A stretch of 13,633 bases of DNA from an uncultured Burkholderiales bacterium (GTDB lineage Bacteria > Pseudomonadota > Gammaproteobacteria > Burkholderiales > Burkholderiaceae_D). Position 1 is the first letter of the stretch, and the number at the start of each line of letters is the position of its first letter. Location: assembly GCA_903904635.1 (NCBI GenBank), contig CAIVDH010000074.1, positions 1 through 13,633 of the forward strand, written 5' to 3'. The position numbers and the translations under genes were made by a program. The notes under the pieces are model-generated. The model made no database searches. It was not told where the DNA came from and saw only the letters and a program-made list of their open reading frames with translations. Below are positions 1 to 7,626 of the stretch, in pieces.

Positions 1-588
1 GATATTTTTGTTGAGCGCGGCTATGCAGCAAGCAGGCTAGATGATGTGGCTGCACGGGCTGGCGTCTCCAAAGGAACGCTTTATCTATATTTTGAAAATA
101 AAGAAGAGTTATTTAAGGCTGTAGTCCGAGAAAATCTGGTGTCGGCGTTAAGTGAGGCTGAAGATTATGTTGAAAAATACGCAGGCACCAGCACAGCGCT
201 ATTGCGCGAAGTGATTATGGGTTGGTGGAAGCGCGTCGGCATGACCAAGCTTTCAGGGATTACTAAGCTAATAATGGCAGAATCAGGCAATTTCCCAGAC
301 GTTGCCCGCTTTTACCACGAAGAAGTGATTTCCCGCAGTAATGCTCTGATCATTCGGGTGCTTGAGCGCGGCATCGCATCTGGCGAATTTCGTTCAGTCG
401 ATACTGTTAATACAAATTTGGCTATAGTAGCGCCGGTGCTGATGCTGATGATTTGGAAGCATTCATTCAATTCTTGTCGAATTGATCCGATTTCCGCACC
501 TGAATATTTAAACTGTTTTTTGGATCTGATCACGCGTGGCCTACAGGCCGCACCGTCCCTTAACCCTGCTTCTGCAGTATCTGATTGA
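1..588 (+). CDS. TetR/AcrR-family transcriptional repressor, 5' end cut off by the window
   Basis: Reading frame 1 is open from the first base, giving 195 visible residues. The first GTG (base 46) falls inside the DNA-binding domain, so the true start lies upstream and probably some 10-25 residues are missing. Residues 12-37 are a textbook TetR helix-turn-helix: a DDVAARAGVSKGTLYLYF core followed by NKEEL. The remaining ~150 residues are the usual variable ligand-binding and dimerisation half, which does not name a ligand. The gene ends 4 bases before the start of an RND adaptor gene on the same strand, so it is almost certainly the local regulator of that pump and is cotranscribed with it. 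Its operator and promoter would lie left of base 1. The family assignment is firm; the regulated target and inducer are inferred from position only. Confidence 0.95.
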   Translation, partial: DIFVERGYAASRLDDVAARAGVSKGTLYLYFENKEELFKAVVRENLVSALSEAEDYVEKYAGTSTALLREVIMGWWKRVGMTKLSGITKLIMAESGNFPDVARFYHEEVISRSNALIIRVLERGIASGEFRSVDTVNTNLAIVAPVLMLMIWKHSFNSCRIDPISAPEYLNCFLDLITRGLQAAPSLNPASAVSD

Positions 589-592
589 GCTT

Positions 593-1741
593 ATGCAAAA
601 TCGCTTTCTTCGCCGGTTCGTGTGGTTCGCAATTATTGCGGCCATCATTGTCACGCTGATCCTGTTTTTAGGCTCCCTGCTAAATTCGAAAAAGCCGGCC
701 GCACCAGCCAATACCGCAGCGACTTCATCTGCATTGGCTTTTACGCGTGAAGAGATCATGCAAGTTACAGCAGTCGAGCTAAAGCAAACGCTTGCGCTTT
801 CCGGCTCGCTGCGGGCAGTAGAACAAGCTAGCGTAAAAGCCCGTGTTGCAGGCGACGTAAGGGAAGTAATGGCGCGCGAAGGTGAAGCAGTCAAGGCCGG
901 GCAAATACTGGTCCGCATGGACACGACGGAATATCAAGCCAAAGTCGATCAGGCCAGGGGCAATTTGAACGCCGCAAGAGCCCAAATGGATATCGCCATA
1001 AAAAATCGTGACAACAATAGCGCTCTGCTCGACAAAGGCTTTATTTCCCGCGCCGCATTCGACAATACCGCCAGCCAGCTTGCCGTTGCACAGGCTAATG
1101 TAGATGCGGCGCGCGGTGCACTTGATGTGATACAAAAATTATTAAATGACACCGTCATCCGCGCGCCAATTTCAGGACTGATCGCCAGCCGCAATATACA
1201 GCCCGGCGAAAAAATCTCGGTCGATTATCGTTTGTTTGACCTAGTCAATCTGAAAAAAATGGAAATGGAAGCGGCAGTACCAGCTAATGAAATTAGCCGT
1301 ATAAAACTTAGCCAGAAAGTCAGTTTGCATGTAGAGGGCATGCCTGAAACATTTACCGGTCAGGTCACGCGCATCAATCCAGGCACTCAGACAGGCTCGC
1401 GTTCCATACTGGTTTATATACAGGTTAGCAATCCGCTGGATTTACTGCGCATGGGCATGTTCGCTGAGGCGCAGCTCACCTTACAGACAAAAACGGATGT
1501 GATCGCGTTACCTATGAGTGCAGTGCGCAAAGACAGCAACGGTGCTTATGTGTATGCAATCGAAGCCGGCAAGCTGATTAAAAAACCAGTCACGCTGGGC
1601 ATGGAAGGCAGAAGCGATGAAGAACCCCGCGTTGAAATTATCTCGGGACTACGCCTGAATGACCAAATCATCAAAAATGATATGGGCAATCTTCGCCCGG
1701 GTACTGCTGTGCATATTGCACAGCAAGCTGATAAAAAATAA
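593..1741 (+). CDS. RND efflux pump periplasmic adaptor (membrane fusion protein), inner-membrane anchored
   Basis: This is the adaptor that bridges an RND permease and an outer-membrane channel; 382 residues from the ATG at 593. The N-terminus is a short basic stretch (QNRFLRRF) followed by one hydrophobic segment at about residues 11-30. No lipobox cysteine follows it, so the protein is anchored by a transmembrane helix rather than by lipid. Then come the first lipoyl half (about 75-110, with a VRxGDxV-like region ending RMDTTEY), an alpha-hairpin coiled coil (about 112-184), the second lipoyl half with the family motif VIRAPISG (about 188-195), and beta-barrel and membrane-proximal domains. 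An in-frame GTG at 536 would add 19 residues and overlap tetR by 53 bases; I prefer 593 because the anchor then begins at the N-terminus. Neither start has a strong ribosome-binding site. The RND permease gene starts 24 bases downstream. Substrate unknown. Confidence 0.93.
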   Translation: MQNRFLRRFVWFAIIAAIIVTLILFLGSLLNSKKPAAPANTAATSSALAFTREEIMQVTAVELKQTLALSGSLRAVEQASVKARVAGDVREVMAREGEAVKAGQILVRMDTTEYQAKVDQARGNLNAARAQMDIAIKNRDNNSALLDKGFISRAAFDNTASQLAVAQANVDAARGALDVIQKLLNDTVIRAPISGLIASRNIQPGEKISVDYRLFDLVNLKKMEMEAAVPANEISRIKLSQKVSLHVEGMPETFTGQVTRINPGTQTGSRSILVYIQVSNPLDLLRMGMFAEAQLTLQTKTDVIALPMSAVRKDSNGAYVYAIEAGKLIKKPVTLGMEGRSDEEPRVEIISGLRLNDQIIKNDMGNLRPGTAVHIAQQADKK

Positions 1742-1765
1742 ATATCTGAATCAGAACGGCACATC

Positions 1766-4700
1766 ATGTGGTTTACACGCATTAGCATAGGAAATCCGGT
1801 ACTGGCCACCATGATGATGGTGGCCTTTGTTGTGCTCGGATTATTTTCCTACCAGCGCCTGCGTGTTGATCAATTCCCGGATGTGACCTTTCCTGTGGTG
1901 GTGGTACAAACTGAATATCCTGGCGCCTCACCAGAAACAGTGGAAGCCGATATCACGCGCAAAGTCGAAGAAGCTGTTAACACGATTAATGGGATCAATA
2001 GCCTGACTTCGCGTTCCTACGAAGGTCAGTCAGTTGTCATCATTGAATTCTCGCTCACCATTGATCCGGCACAAGCCGCACAGGATGTGCGCGAAAAAGT
2101 AGCGCTGGTAAAAACCATATTCAGACGTGAAGTCAAAGAGCCGCGCGTAACACGCTACGATCCGGCCGACCGACCTATTTTTTCTGTCGCTGTCACGAAT
2201 GAACAAGGCAAGTCGCGCTACAACATGCGCGAGCTCACCACGATTGCCGATCAGCTGATAAAAAAACGACTGGAAAATGTACGCGGTGTCGGCTCTGTCA
2301 CCTTGGTCGGCGGTGTAAAACGCGAAATACAAATTTACGTCAAGCCAGCTGAAATGGAAGCGCTGGGCATAGGCGTAGATCAGGTAGTCAATGCAGTACG
2401 TAATGAAAATCAGGAACTGCCCACTGGTGCTGTCCGCGCCTTGTCGGGCGAACAGGTGGTGCAAGTAAAAGGACGTATTGGCAGCCCAGAAGATTTTGAG
2501 CGCATAGTCATCGCGCGTCGCGGCACTCAATCTGTACGACTGGGGCAGATTGCAAAAATTGTGGATAGCCAACAAGAGCAGGAAAATCTTGCGCTATTTA
2601 ATGGTCGCCACACGCTGGCGCTAGATATTCTAAAAGCGCAGGGTCAAAACACCATCGTTGTTGCCGATGGCTTGAAGAAGGTCATTACAGAATTGCAGCC
2701 TACGCTGGACGCCTTGCATCCTGGTGTAAAGCTAGAAGTGATCAAGGATGGTTCACGTCAGATACGGGTAGGCGTGGAGAATGTGCGCCGCACACTCATC
2801 GAAGGCGCTGCACTCACTATTCTGATTGTATTTTTATTCCTCAACTCATGGCGCTCAACCGTCATTACCGGCCTGACCTTGCCGGTTGCACTAATTGGTA
2901 CTTTCCTGTTCATGGATATGTTCGGCTTCACCATCAATATGATTACGTTAATGGCACTTTCATTATGCGTGGGTCTGTTGATTGATGATGCCATTGTGGT
3001 GCGCGAAAATATCGTGCGACACGCCGGCATGAAAATAAATGGCCGCTATAAAACACACAAGAACGCCGCACTGGAAGGCACAGCCGAAATCGGTCTGGCC
3101 GTACTGGCTACTACTTTTTCTATCGTTGCCGTGTTTTTGCCAGTAGGCTTCATGGGCGGTATTATTGGTCGATTTTTTCATCAGTTCGGCATCACCGTTA
3201 CCGCAGCAGTATTGATCTCGATGTTTGTATCTTTCACGCTGGACCCGATGCTTTCTTCAATCTGGCGTGATCCTGCAGTACATGCTCACACAGGGCCGCG
3301 GCGCGGCTGGTATGCAAAAAGTATAGGCCGGGTGCTGGCTCAATTTGACCGCTTTGTGCAATGGCTTTCTGCGGTATATCAGGTTGCACTCAAATGGTCG
3401 CTCAGACATCGCATCGCTACCCTGATACTGGCGATTGTGACCTTTATCGCTGGCCTGGCATTACCTGCCTCTGGTCTGATAGGCAGCGAATTTGTGCCGC
3501 AGGCAGATTATTCAGAGACCGGTGTGATTTTTAATACGCCCATTGGCTCTTCTCTGGAATTCACCGAAAGCAAAGCAGCGCAAGTGGAACGCGCGCTGCA
3601 TGAATTACCTGAAGTTCAGGATGTTTACACCACCATCAATACCGGCAGCGCACAAGGGAAAAATTATGCAACGTCCTATGCCCGACTGGTGCCGCGCAGT
3701 GAACGCAAACGCAGCACCAAAGAGTTGAATCAACCTTTGCGTGACAAGCTCAGCAGCATTCCGGGTATCACGGTCACGCATGTAGGAACACTGGATGGCG
3801 TAGGTGGCGACAACAAACAAATACGACTGTCCATACTTGGCCCAGACCTGAAACAATTAGCCAAGCTAGCTGATGAAGCGACGCAAAAAATCAAAGCCAT
3901 ACAGGGCGTTGTCGATCTTGATTCCAGTCTCAAGGCAAACAAACCGACTATCTGGGTTGAGCCACATCGCGAACTGGCTGCAGACCTGGGAATTGGCGTG
4001 ACACAAATAGGTAATGCATTGCGTCCGCTATTGGCCGGCGAAGCTGCCACTACCTGGCGCGCGCCTGACGATGAAAATTATGATGTCAACGTGCGCTTGG
4101 CACCCTCTGACCGCAACAACATAAGCGACTTGTCGCGGCTGATGCTGGCCAGCAGTCAATTAAATGCTGATGGCTCACCACGCATGGTGCCTTTGCGTCA
4201 GGTAGCGAGCATAACACCTGCTGCGGGCGCCAATCAGATTAACCGGCGCGACTTAAATCGTGAAGTTGAACTCTCTGCAAATGTGGTGGGCAGATCAGCC
4301 GGTCAGGCAAATGCTGAAATCAAGCGCGCGCTAGATGGCATGAGCTGGCAGCCAGGTTATCGTTATCAGGTAGGCGGTGCTGCAAAAAATATGCAGGAAT
4401 CATTTGGTTATGCGCTCTCTGCTTTATTACTTGCCATTATATTTATTTATATGATTCTGGCCTCGCAGTTCGGCAGCTTCCTGCAACCCATTGCCATCAT
4501 GTCGGCATTACCATTGACGCTGATTGGCGTATTTTTATCACTGCTGATTTTCCGCTCTACACTAAACCTGTTTTCCATTATTGGTTTTGTGATGCTGATG
4601 GGGCTTGTTACTAAAAATGCTATTTTGCTGGTGGACTTCGCCAATCAGGCACGAAAAGCCGGCATGGAGCGCAATGCAGCGCTATTGGAAGCCGCGCATG

Positions 4701-4993
4701 TACGTCTGCGGCCTATATTGATGACGACGCTGGCTATGGTTTTTGGTATGGTGCCGCTGGCACTGGGACTGTCAGAAGGTTCCGAGCAACGCGCGCCTAT
4801 GGGGCAGGCTGTCATAGGTGGCATTATTACTTCCTCCATCCTGACCTTAGTTGTCGTGCCAGTGATCTACACCTGGCTGGATGATTTTGCAAACTGGGGC
4901 AAGCAGCGTTTTGGTTTTGGCAAAGATGAGGCCGAAATATCGGGCACTGCCCCAATTACGCAGGCCGCAGCAAAATTGGACGATGCGATTTGA
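1766..4993 (+). CDS. RND multidrug efflux permease, HAE1 type (first pump)
   Basis: Inner-membrane proton/drug antiporter of 1075 residues, slightly longer than AcrB because of a hydrophilic C-terminal tail of about 35 residues. It shows the family's duplicated plan: TM1 near residues 10-30, a large periplasmic porter loop, TM2-6 (about 343-500), TM7 near 548-567, a second porter loop, and TM8-12 (from about 878). The proton-relay residues are visible: D407 and D408 in [13 protein letters not shown] and K950 in [14 protein letters not shown]. The motif carries Arg at position 413 where AcrB-like pumps have Val; I recall this in an MdtB/C-neighbouring branch of the family, so it is probably a subfamily mark. 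The AcrB-type gate-loop sequence (GRGQN-like) is absent, which also sets it apart from the second pump. It follows its adaptor by 24 bases with no outer-membrane factor directly behind it. Substrates cannot be read from sequence. Confidence 0.95.
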   Translation: MWFTRISIGNPVLATMMMVAFVVLGLFSYQRLRVDQFPDVTFPVVVVQTEYPGASPETVEADITRKVEEAVNTINGINSLTSRSYEGQSVVIIEFSLTIDPAQAAQDVREKVALVKTIFRREVKEPRVTRYDPADRPIFSVAVTNEQGKSRYNMRELTTIADQLIKKRLENVRGVGSVTLVGGVKREIQIYVKPAEMEALGIGVDQVVNAVRNENQELPTGAVRALSGEQVVQVKGRIGSPEDFERIVIARRGTQSVRLGQIAKIVDSQQEQENLALFNGRHTLALDILKAQGQNTIVVADGLKKVITELQPTLDALHPGVKLEVIKDGSRQIRVGVENVRRTLIEGAALTILIVFLFLNSWRSTVITGLTLPVALIGTFLFMDMFGFTINMITLMALSLCVGLLIDDAIVVRENIVRHAGMKINGRYKTHKNAALEGTAEIGLAVLATTFSIVAVFLPVGFMGGIIGRFFHQFGITVTAAVLISMFVSFTLDPMLSSIWRDPAVHAHTGPRRGWYAKSIGRVLAQFDRFVQWLSAVYQVALKWSLRHRIATLILAIVTFIAGLALPASGLIGSEFVPQADYSETGVIFNTPIGSSLEFTESKAAQVERALHELPEVQDVYTTINTGSAQGKNYATSYARLVPRSERKRSTKELNQPLRDKLSSIPGITVTHVGTLDGVGGDNKQIRLSILGPDLKQLAKLADEATQKIKAIQGVVDLDSSLKANKPTIWVEPHRELAADLGIGVTQIGNALRPLLAGEAATTWRAPDDENYDVNVRLAPSDRNNISDLSRLMLASSQLNADGSPRMVPLRQVASITPAAGANQINRRDLNREVELSANVVGRSAGQANAEIKRALDGMSWQPGYRYQVGGAAKNMQESFGYALSALLLAIIFIYMILASQFGSFLQPIAIMSALPLTLIGVFLSLLIFRSTLNLFSIIGFVMLMGLVTKNAILLVDFANQARKAGMERNAALLEAAHVRLRPILMTTLAMVFGMVPLALGLSEGSEQRAPMGQAVIGGIITSSILTLVVVPVIYTWLDDFANWGKQRFGFGKDEAEISGTAPITQAAAKLDDAI

Positions 4994-5031
4994 TAAAATT
5001 GCACCTTTATAAATTTTAATAGCTAAAGAGC
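4994..5031 (+). promoter_or_regulatory. Short AT-rich gap before the methyltransferase gene, possible weak promoter
   Basis: The 38 bases hold a TTGATA (4990-4995, overlapping the RND stop codon), a TATAAA (5008-5013) and a TTTAAT (5015-5020). Only the TTGATA/TTTAAT pair comes near usable spacing (19 bases), so a promoter is possible but weak. TAAAATT (4994-5000) and AATTTTA (5012-5018) form a perfect but all-AT inverted repeat around an 11-base loop. It has no GC core and no T run, so it is not a convincing terminator. Read-through from the pump operon into pcm is therefore plausible. AAAGAG at 5025-5030 is the nearest Shine-Dalgarno-like sequence. Confidence 0.3.
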
Positions 5032-5715
5032 ATGAGCATAAAAATGAATGTTGAACAAGCGCGTTTCAATATGATAGAGCAGCAAATCCGCACCTGGGAT
5101 GTGCTCAACACCGATGTGCTGAAAACACTGGTTACGGTGCGTCGCGAAGAATTTGTGCCTGCTGCCTACCGCAGCCTGGCTTTTGTCGACACTGAAATTC
5201 CCCTGCCTTGCGGAGAGAATATGCTCTCACCCAAACTTGAGGCACGCATGTTGCAGGAAATCGGTCTGAGCAAGAACGATGCAGTACTCGAAATTGGCTC
5301 TGGCTCTGGCTATATGGCAGCGCTTTTGGCCAGCCATGCCAGACATGTGACCACAGTAGAAATAGAACCCGCATTACATGCAATGGCCCAAAAAAATCTT
5401 GCTGCATATGGCATTACGAATGTAGAGGTTAAACTGGGCGATGGCGCGCGTGGATGGAGAGACAATGCTACTAATGCGACAACCTACGATGCTATTTTGC
5501 TATCTGGCTCAGTGCCGGTGTTGCCGCAAGCTTTATTAAATCAAATGAATATCGGTGGACGTTTGCTTGCTGTCGTAGGCGAGGCACCGATCATGTCTGC
5601 CTGCCTGATCAAGCGTATGACTGATGATGCATGGGAGACGGAAATTTTGTTTGAAACCAGTATCAAACGATTGCGCAATACTGAAGCACCATCGGCTTTC
5701 CACTTTTTAAGATGA
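5032..5715 (+). CDS. pcm: Protein-L-isoaspartate O-methyltransferase-like protein
   Basis: SAM-dependent methyltransferase of the PIMT family, 227 residues from the first ATG. PIMT methylates abnormal isoaspartyl residues so that aged proteins can be repaired in the cytoplasm. Visible marks: an N-terminal helix (VEQARFNMIEQQIRTWDVL), the glycine-rich SAM motif VLEIGSGSGY (85-94), the acidic strand end VEIEP (109-113), and GDGARGW (137-142). The loop that in E. coli Pcm reads GQTISQP reads GENMLSP here (61-67), so the conserved Thr/Ser pair implicated in substrate handling is not in place. The activity may therefore be divergent. A second ATG at 5044 begins MNVEQARF and sits 13 bases after AAAGAG, whereas 5032 is only 1 base after it; 5044 may be the real start. 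The rhodanese gene follows after 12 bases. The methyltransferase fold is certain; isoaspartate repair is likely but not proven. Confidence 0.88.
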   Translation: MSIKMNVEQARFNMIEQQIRTWDVLNTDVLKTLVTVRREEFVPAAYRSLAFVDTEIPLPCGENMLSPKLEARMLQEIGLSKNDAVLEIGSGSGYMAALLASHARHVTTVEIEPALHAMAQKNLAAYGITNVEVKLGDGARGWRDNATNATTYDAILLSGSVPVLPQALLNQMNIGGRLLAVVGEAPIMSACLIKRMTDDAWETEILFETSIKRLRNTEAPSAFHFLR

Positions 5716-5727
5716 CTGTAGACTGAC

Positions 5728-6051
5728 ATGCAACATCTAAGCACAACAGAACTTGCCGCATGGCTGGCCGACAGGTGCCGTGTTCAGCCGCTGCTACTCG
5801 ATGTGCGCGAGCCATGGGAATATGAAACCTGCCACATTCCGGGTTCACAGCTCATGCCCATGTCCAGCATTCCTATGCGGCAGGAAGAACTCGACCCAGA
5901 ACAACCTATAGTCTGTATTTGTCACCATGGTGCACGCAGTATGCAAGTAGCCGCATTTCTTGAACGTGCAGGATTTGAAAACATCACCAACCTGACCGGT
6001 GGCATAAATGACTGGGCGCTGCAGGTGGATGGCAGCATGCCGACTTATTAA
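5728..6051 (+). CDS. Single-domain rhodanese-like sulfurtransferase
   Basis: A 107-residue cytoplasmic protein with no signal peptide and one complete rhodanese domain. Visible marks are LLLDVREPWEYETCHIPGS (22-40), the conserved opening of the fold, and the active-site loop CHHGARS with Cys65 as the presumed persulfide carrier. GFENITNLTGGINDW (82-96) is the typical C-terminal end. The six-residue loop after and including Cys65 is the sulfurtransferase size rather than the seven-residue phosphatase size. It is similar to GlpE-like and other stand-alone rhodaneses, and its acceptor is unknown. It lies 12 bases after pcm and 42 bases before tolC, so the three genes are probably cotranscribed. 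The family is clear. The reason for its place beside a methyltransferase and an outer-membrane channel is not. Confidence 0.92.
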   Translation: MQHLSTTELAAWLADRCRVQPLLLDVREPWEYETCHIPGSQLMPMSSIPMRQEELDPEQPIVCICHHGARSMQVAAFLERAGFENITNLTGGINDWALQVDGSMPTY

Positions 6052-6093
6052 ATAATAATAGTAGTAGCAGTTTGAACAGACCAGGGAAAAAGA
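6052..6093 (+). promoter_or_regulatory. Leader of tolC with triplet run and Shine-Dalgarno
   Basis: Just after the rhodanese stop codon is a run of near-repeated triplets (6053-6070), which in one frame reads as five consecutive stop codons (TAA TAA TAG TAG TAG). AGGGA at 6083-6087 lies 6 bases before the ATG at 6094 and is the clearest ribosome-binding site in the left half of the window. No convincing promoter is visible, so tolC most likely depends on transcription from upstream. Confidence 0.45.
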
Positions 6094-7398
6094 ATGCGAA
6101 GAACTTACCTAGCGATAGTCGTAGCCGGCACCATGCTGGTTCACCATGCTTATGCAATTGACCTGATCGAAGCATTGAGTGCAGCGCAGGCCTATGACAG
6201 TCAGTTTGCCAGTGCACGTGCTGCGCGAGAAGCCAATGCAGAAAAATCCATACAGGGACGCGCCGGGTTACTACCTGCGGTAACTGCAACTGCCGGCAAA
6301 ACACTGACCGACGGTACCGCAACATCTACGGCTGGCAGCGTCAACTTCAACACCAATACTTACAACTATCAATTACTACTCAGGCAACCGCTTTATAACG
6401 CTGCATCTTTTGATACCTACGAGCAAAGCAAGCTACAAGTTGTGGTGGGTGAAATCCAATTTGAACAAGCTAAAAATGATTTAACACTGCGCGTGACACA
6501 AGCCTACTTCGACGTACTCGCATCACAAGACGCTATCGCGTTCATACAGGCACAAAAAATAGCCATTGCTGAGCAGCTCGCTTCAGCCAAACGCAATTTT
6601 GAAGTCGGCACCGCAACCATCACCGATACCCATGAAGCGCAAGCGCGCTTTGATCTGACGATGGCACAAGAAATCGCTGCCACCAATGATCTTGAAGTTA
6701 AACGCAATGCGTTGGCGCAAATCATAGGCAAACTGCCTGCTGAATTAAGTGGCCTCAAGCCCGGCGTAAAACTCACACCTCCTGAGCCATCCAACCCTGA
6801 TAAATGGGTAGAAGGTGCTGAGACAGGCAACATAGGCGTTGTGGTACAAAAACTGGTGGCAGATATTGCAAAACTTGAGATTAGTCGCAATCGTTCTGGC
6901 CATATGCCTACACTGGACGCCGTAGCCAGTCATACCCGGTCTCCATTCGGCACATCGCAAACCATCACCAGCAATGCCATAGGTCTGCAGTTATCTGTGC
7001 CAATTTTTTCCGGCTATTCCACCAGCAGCAAAATCCGCGAAGCCATCTCCCTTGAAGGCAAGGCACGGTCTGATCTCGATACCGTCAAGCGCAACGCTGC
7101 ACAAACTGCACGTACTGCTTACCTGGGCGTGCAAAGCGGCCTCTCGCAAGTGCGTGCACTGGAAGCGGCTGAAGTCTCCAGCAATTCTGCGCTGGAATCG
7201 AACCGGCTGGGCTATGAGGTTGGTGTACGGATTAATATTGATGTGTTGAATGCGCAGCAGCAGCTGTATTCAACAAGACGCGATCTGGCCAAGGCCCGCT
7301 ATGACACGCTGATTAACGGACTAAAATTAAAAGCTACAACCGGCGCTCTATCTGACAACGATATCTCTGAGCTAAACAGCTTGCTCAACGCACGCTAA
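6094..7398 (+). CDS. tolC: TolC-family outer-membrane channel
   Basis: Outer-membrane channel-tunnel protein of 434 residues, used by type I secretion systems and by tripartite pumps. A Sec signal peptide is visible: MRRTYLAIVVAG, a hydrophobic core, and an AYA cleavage site after residue 21, with no lipobox cysteine. The mature protein begins IDLIEALSAAQAYD, the usual TolC opening. The two internal repeats of the family follow (about residues 23-215 and 245-425). Each has long helical stretches rich in Ala, Gln and Glu, and a LRQPLYNAASF / LSVPIFSGYST strand region. The region VGVRINIDVLNAQQQLYSTRRDLAKARYD near the C-terminus is a family hallmark. It closes the pcm-rhodanese-tolC group. Because the pump at 593-4993 has no channel of its own, this protein is a candidate partner for it as well as for other exporters. 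Confident on family; the symbol is by similarity. Confidence 0.93.
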   Translation: MRRTYLAIVVAGTMLVHHAYAIDLIEALSAAQAYDSQFASARAAREANAEKSIQGRAGLLPAVTATAGKTLTDGTATSTAGSVNFNTNTYNYQLLLRQPLYNAASFDTYEQSKLQVVVGEIQFEQAKNDLTLRVTQAYFDVLASQDAIAFIQAQKIAIAEQLASAKRNFEVGTATITDTHEAQARFDLTMAQEIAATNDLEVKRNALAQIIGKLPAELSGLKPGVKLTPPEPSNPDKWVEGAETGNIGVVVQKLVADIAKLEISRNRSGHMPTLDAVASHTRSPFGTSQTITSNAIGLQLSVPIFSGYSTSSKIREAISLEGKARSDLDTVKRNAAQTARTAYLGVQSGLSQVRALEAAEVSSNSALESNRLGYEVGVRINIDVLNAQQQLYSTRRDLAKARYDTLINGLKLKATTGALSDNDISELNSLLNAR

Positions 7399-7462
7399 TT
7401 AAACGCACACAAAGACTTGCTTCAGGTTTTAAAAAGTTAAAAGTAACCAAAATTGCATGCTT

Positions 7463-7495
7463 AAATTGCGTCCTTAAACTGACGCAATTTCTTTC
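7463..7495 (+). terminator. Probable rho-independent terminator after tolC
   Basis: AAATTGCGTC (7463-7472) and GACGCAATTT (7481-7490) pair perfectly over 10 bp around an 8-base loop, followed by CTTTC. The stem has a GC-containing core and lies 65 bases after the tolC stop codon. The U tract is short and interrupted, so it may be an imperfect terminator or an RNA-stabilising 3' hairpin. Confidence 0.6.
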
Positions 7496-7516
7496 AGAGT
7501 TAAGCCAATAACAAAC

Positions 7517-7531
7517 TCCGCTGATTGCGGA
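7517..7531. promoter_or_regulatory. Inverted repeat TCCGC-N5-GCGGA, possible operator
   Basis: Perfect 5-bp arms separated by TGATT. The repeat sits just where the -35 region would fall for the TATACT box at 7540, a position typical of a repressor or activator site. No regulator gene accompanies this pump operon in the window, so the binding protein, if any, is encoded elsewhere. The site is short and could occur by chance. Confidence 0.3.
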
Positions 7532-7539
7532 TAACTGGC

Positions 7540-7545
7540 TATACT
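7540..7545 (+). promoter_or_regulatory. Possible -10 box (TATACT) of the acrA-acrB-outer-membrane-factor operon
   Basis: TATACT matches the sigma-70 consensus at 5 of 6 positions. The hexamer 17 bases upstream (TCCGCT, 7517-7522) is a poor -35, and a TTGCGG at 7525 is too close (9 bases). Transcription would start near 7551-7553 and give a leader of about 90 bases. A weak -35 would fit a promoter that needs an activator. This is pattern matching only. Confidence 0.4.
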
Positions 7546-7550
7546 CATGA

Positions 7551-7570
7551 GCCAATTGTTTCTGATTGGC
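7551..7570. promoter_or_regulatory. Inverted repeat GCCAAT-N8-ATTGGC at the predicted transcription start
   Basis: Perfect 6-bp arms (7551-7556 and 7565-7570) around an 8-base spacer, followed by AATTTTT. As DNA it could be an operator covering +1 to +20; as RNA it would be a small 5' hairpin. The same motif recurs nearby: GCCAAT at 7504-7509 and TTGGC at 7582-7586. The latter could pair with the left arm in place of the right one. Confidence 0.35.
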
Positions 7571-7591
7571 AATTTTTCTGCTTGGCCTGCG

Positions 7592-7626
7592 CCCTACACG
7601 TTCACCGTGGATGGGTTCTTTTTTTC
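7592..7626 (+). terminator. Terminator-like hairpin in the leader of the acrA-like gene, possible attenuator
   Basis: CACG (7597-7600) and CGTG (7606-7609) pair around a 5-base loop. The stem extends through T95:A11 to CCC (7592-7594) with GGG (7613-7615), across one mismatch and one bulge. It is followed immediately by TTCTTTTTTT (7616-7625). This stem-plus-T-run has the form of an intrinsic terminator but ends only 16 bases before the ATG at 7642. It therefore lies downstream of the likely promoter, where it could attenuate expression of the pump. Alternatively it could be a second terminator for the tolC transcript. Confidence 0.4.

Noticed and set aside
536..592. Upstream GTG start giving the first adaptor 19 extra residues
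   Set aside because: It would overlap tetR by 53 bases and put a non-signal extension before the membrane anchor. The ATG at 593 gives a normal N-terminus just after the tetR stop codon.
2030..2575. Long antisense open frame (181 codons) inside the first permease gene
   Set aside because: It lies wholly opposite a strongly conserved RND coding region, and its translation shows no recognisable domain and has a composition typical of a shadow frame.
4994..5018. Inverted repeat TAAAATT / AATTTTA as a terminator of the first pump operon
   Set aside because: The stem is entirely A-T with an 11-base loop and no following T run, so it would not be a stable terminator.
7399..7462. Small gene in the first part of the tolC-acrA gap
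   Set aside because: The stretch is AT-rich with no start codon and ribosome-binding site combination leading to a plausible product. The direct repeat AAATTGC found there is short and partly belongs to the terminator stem.
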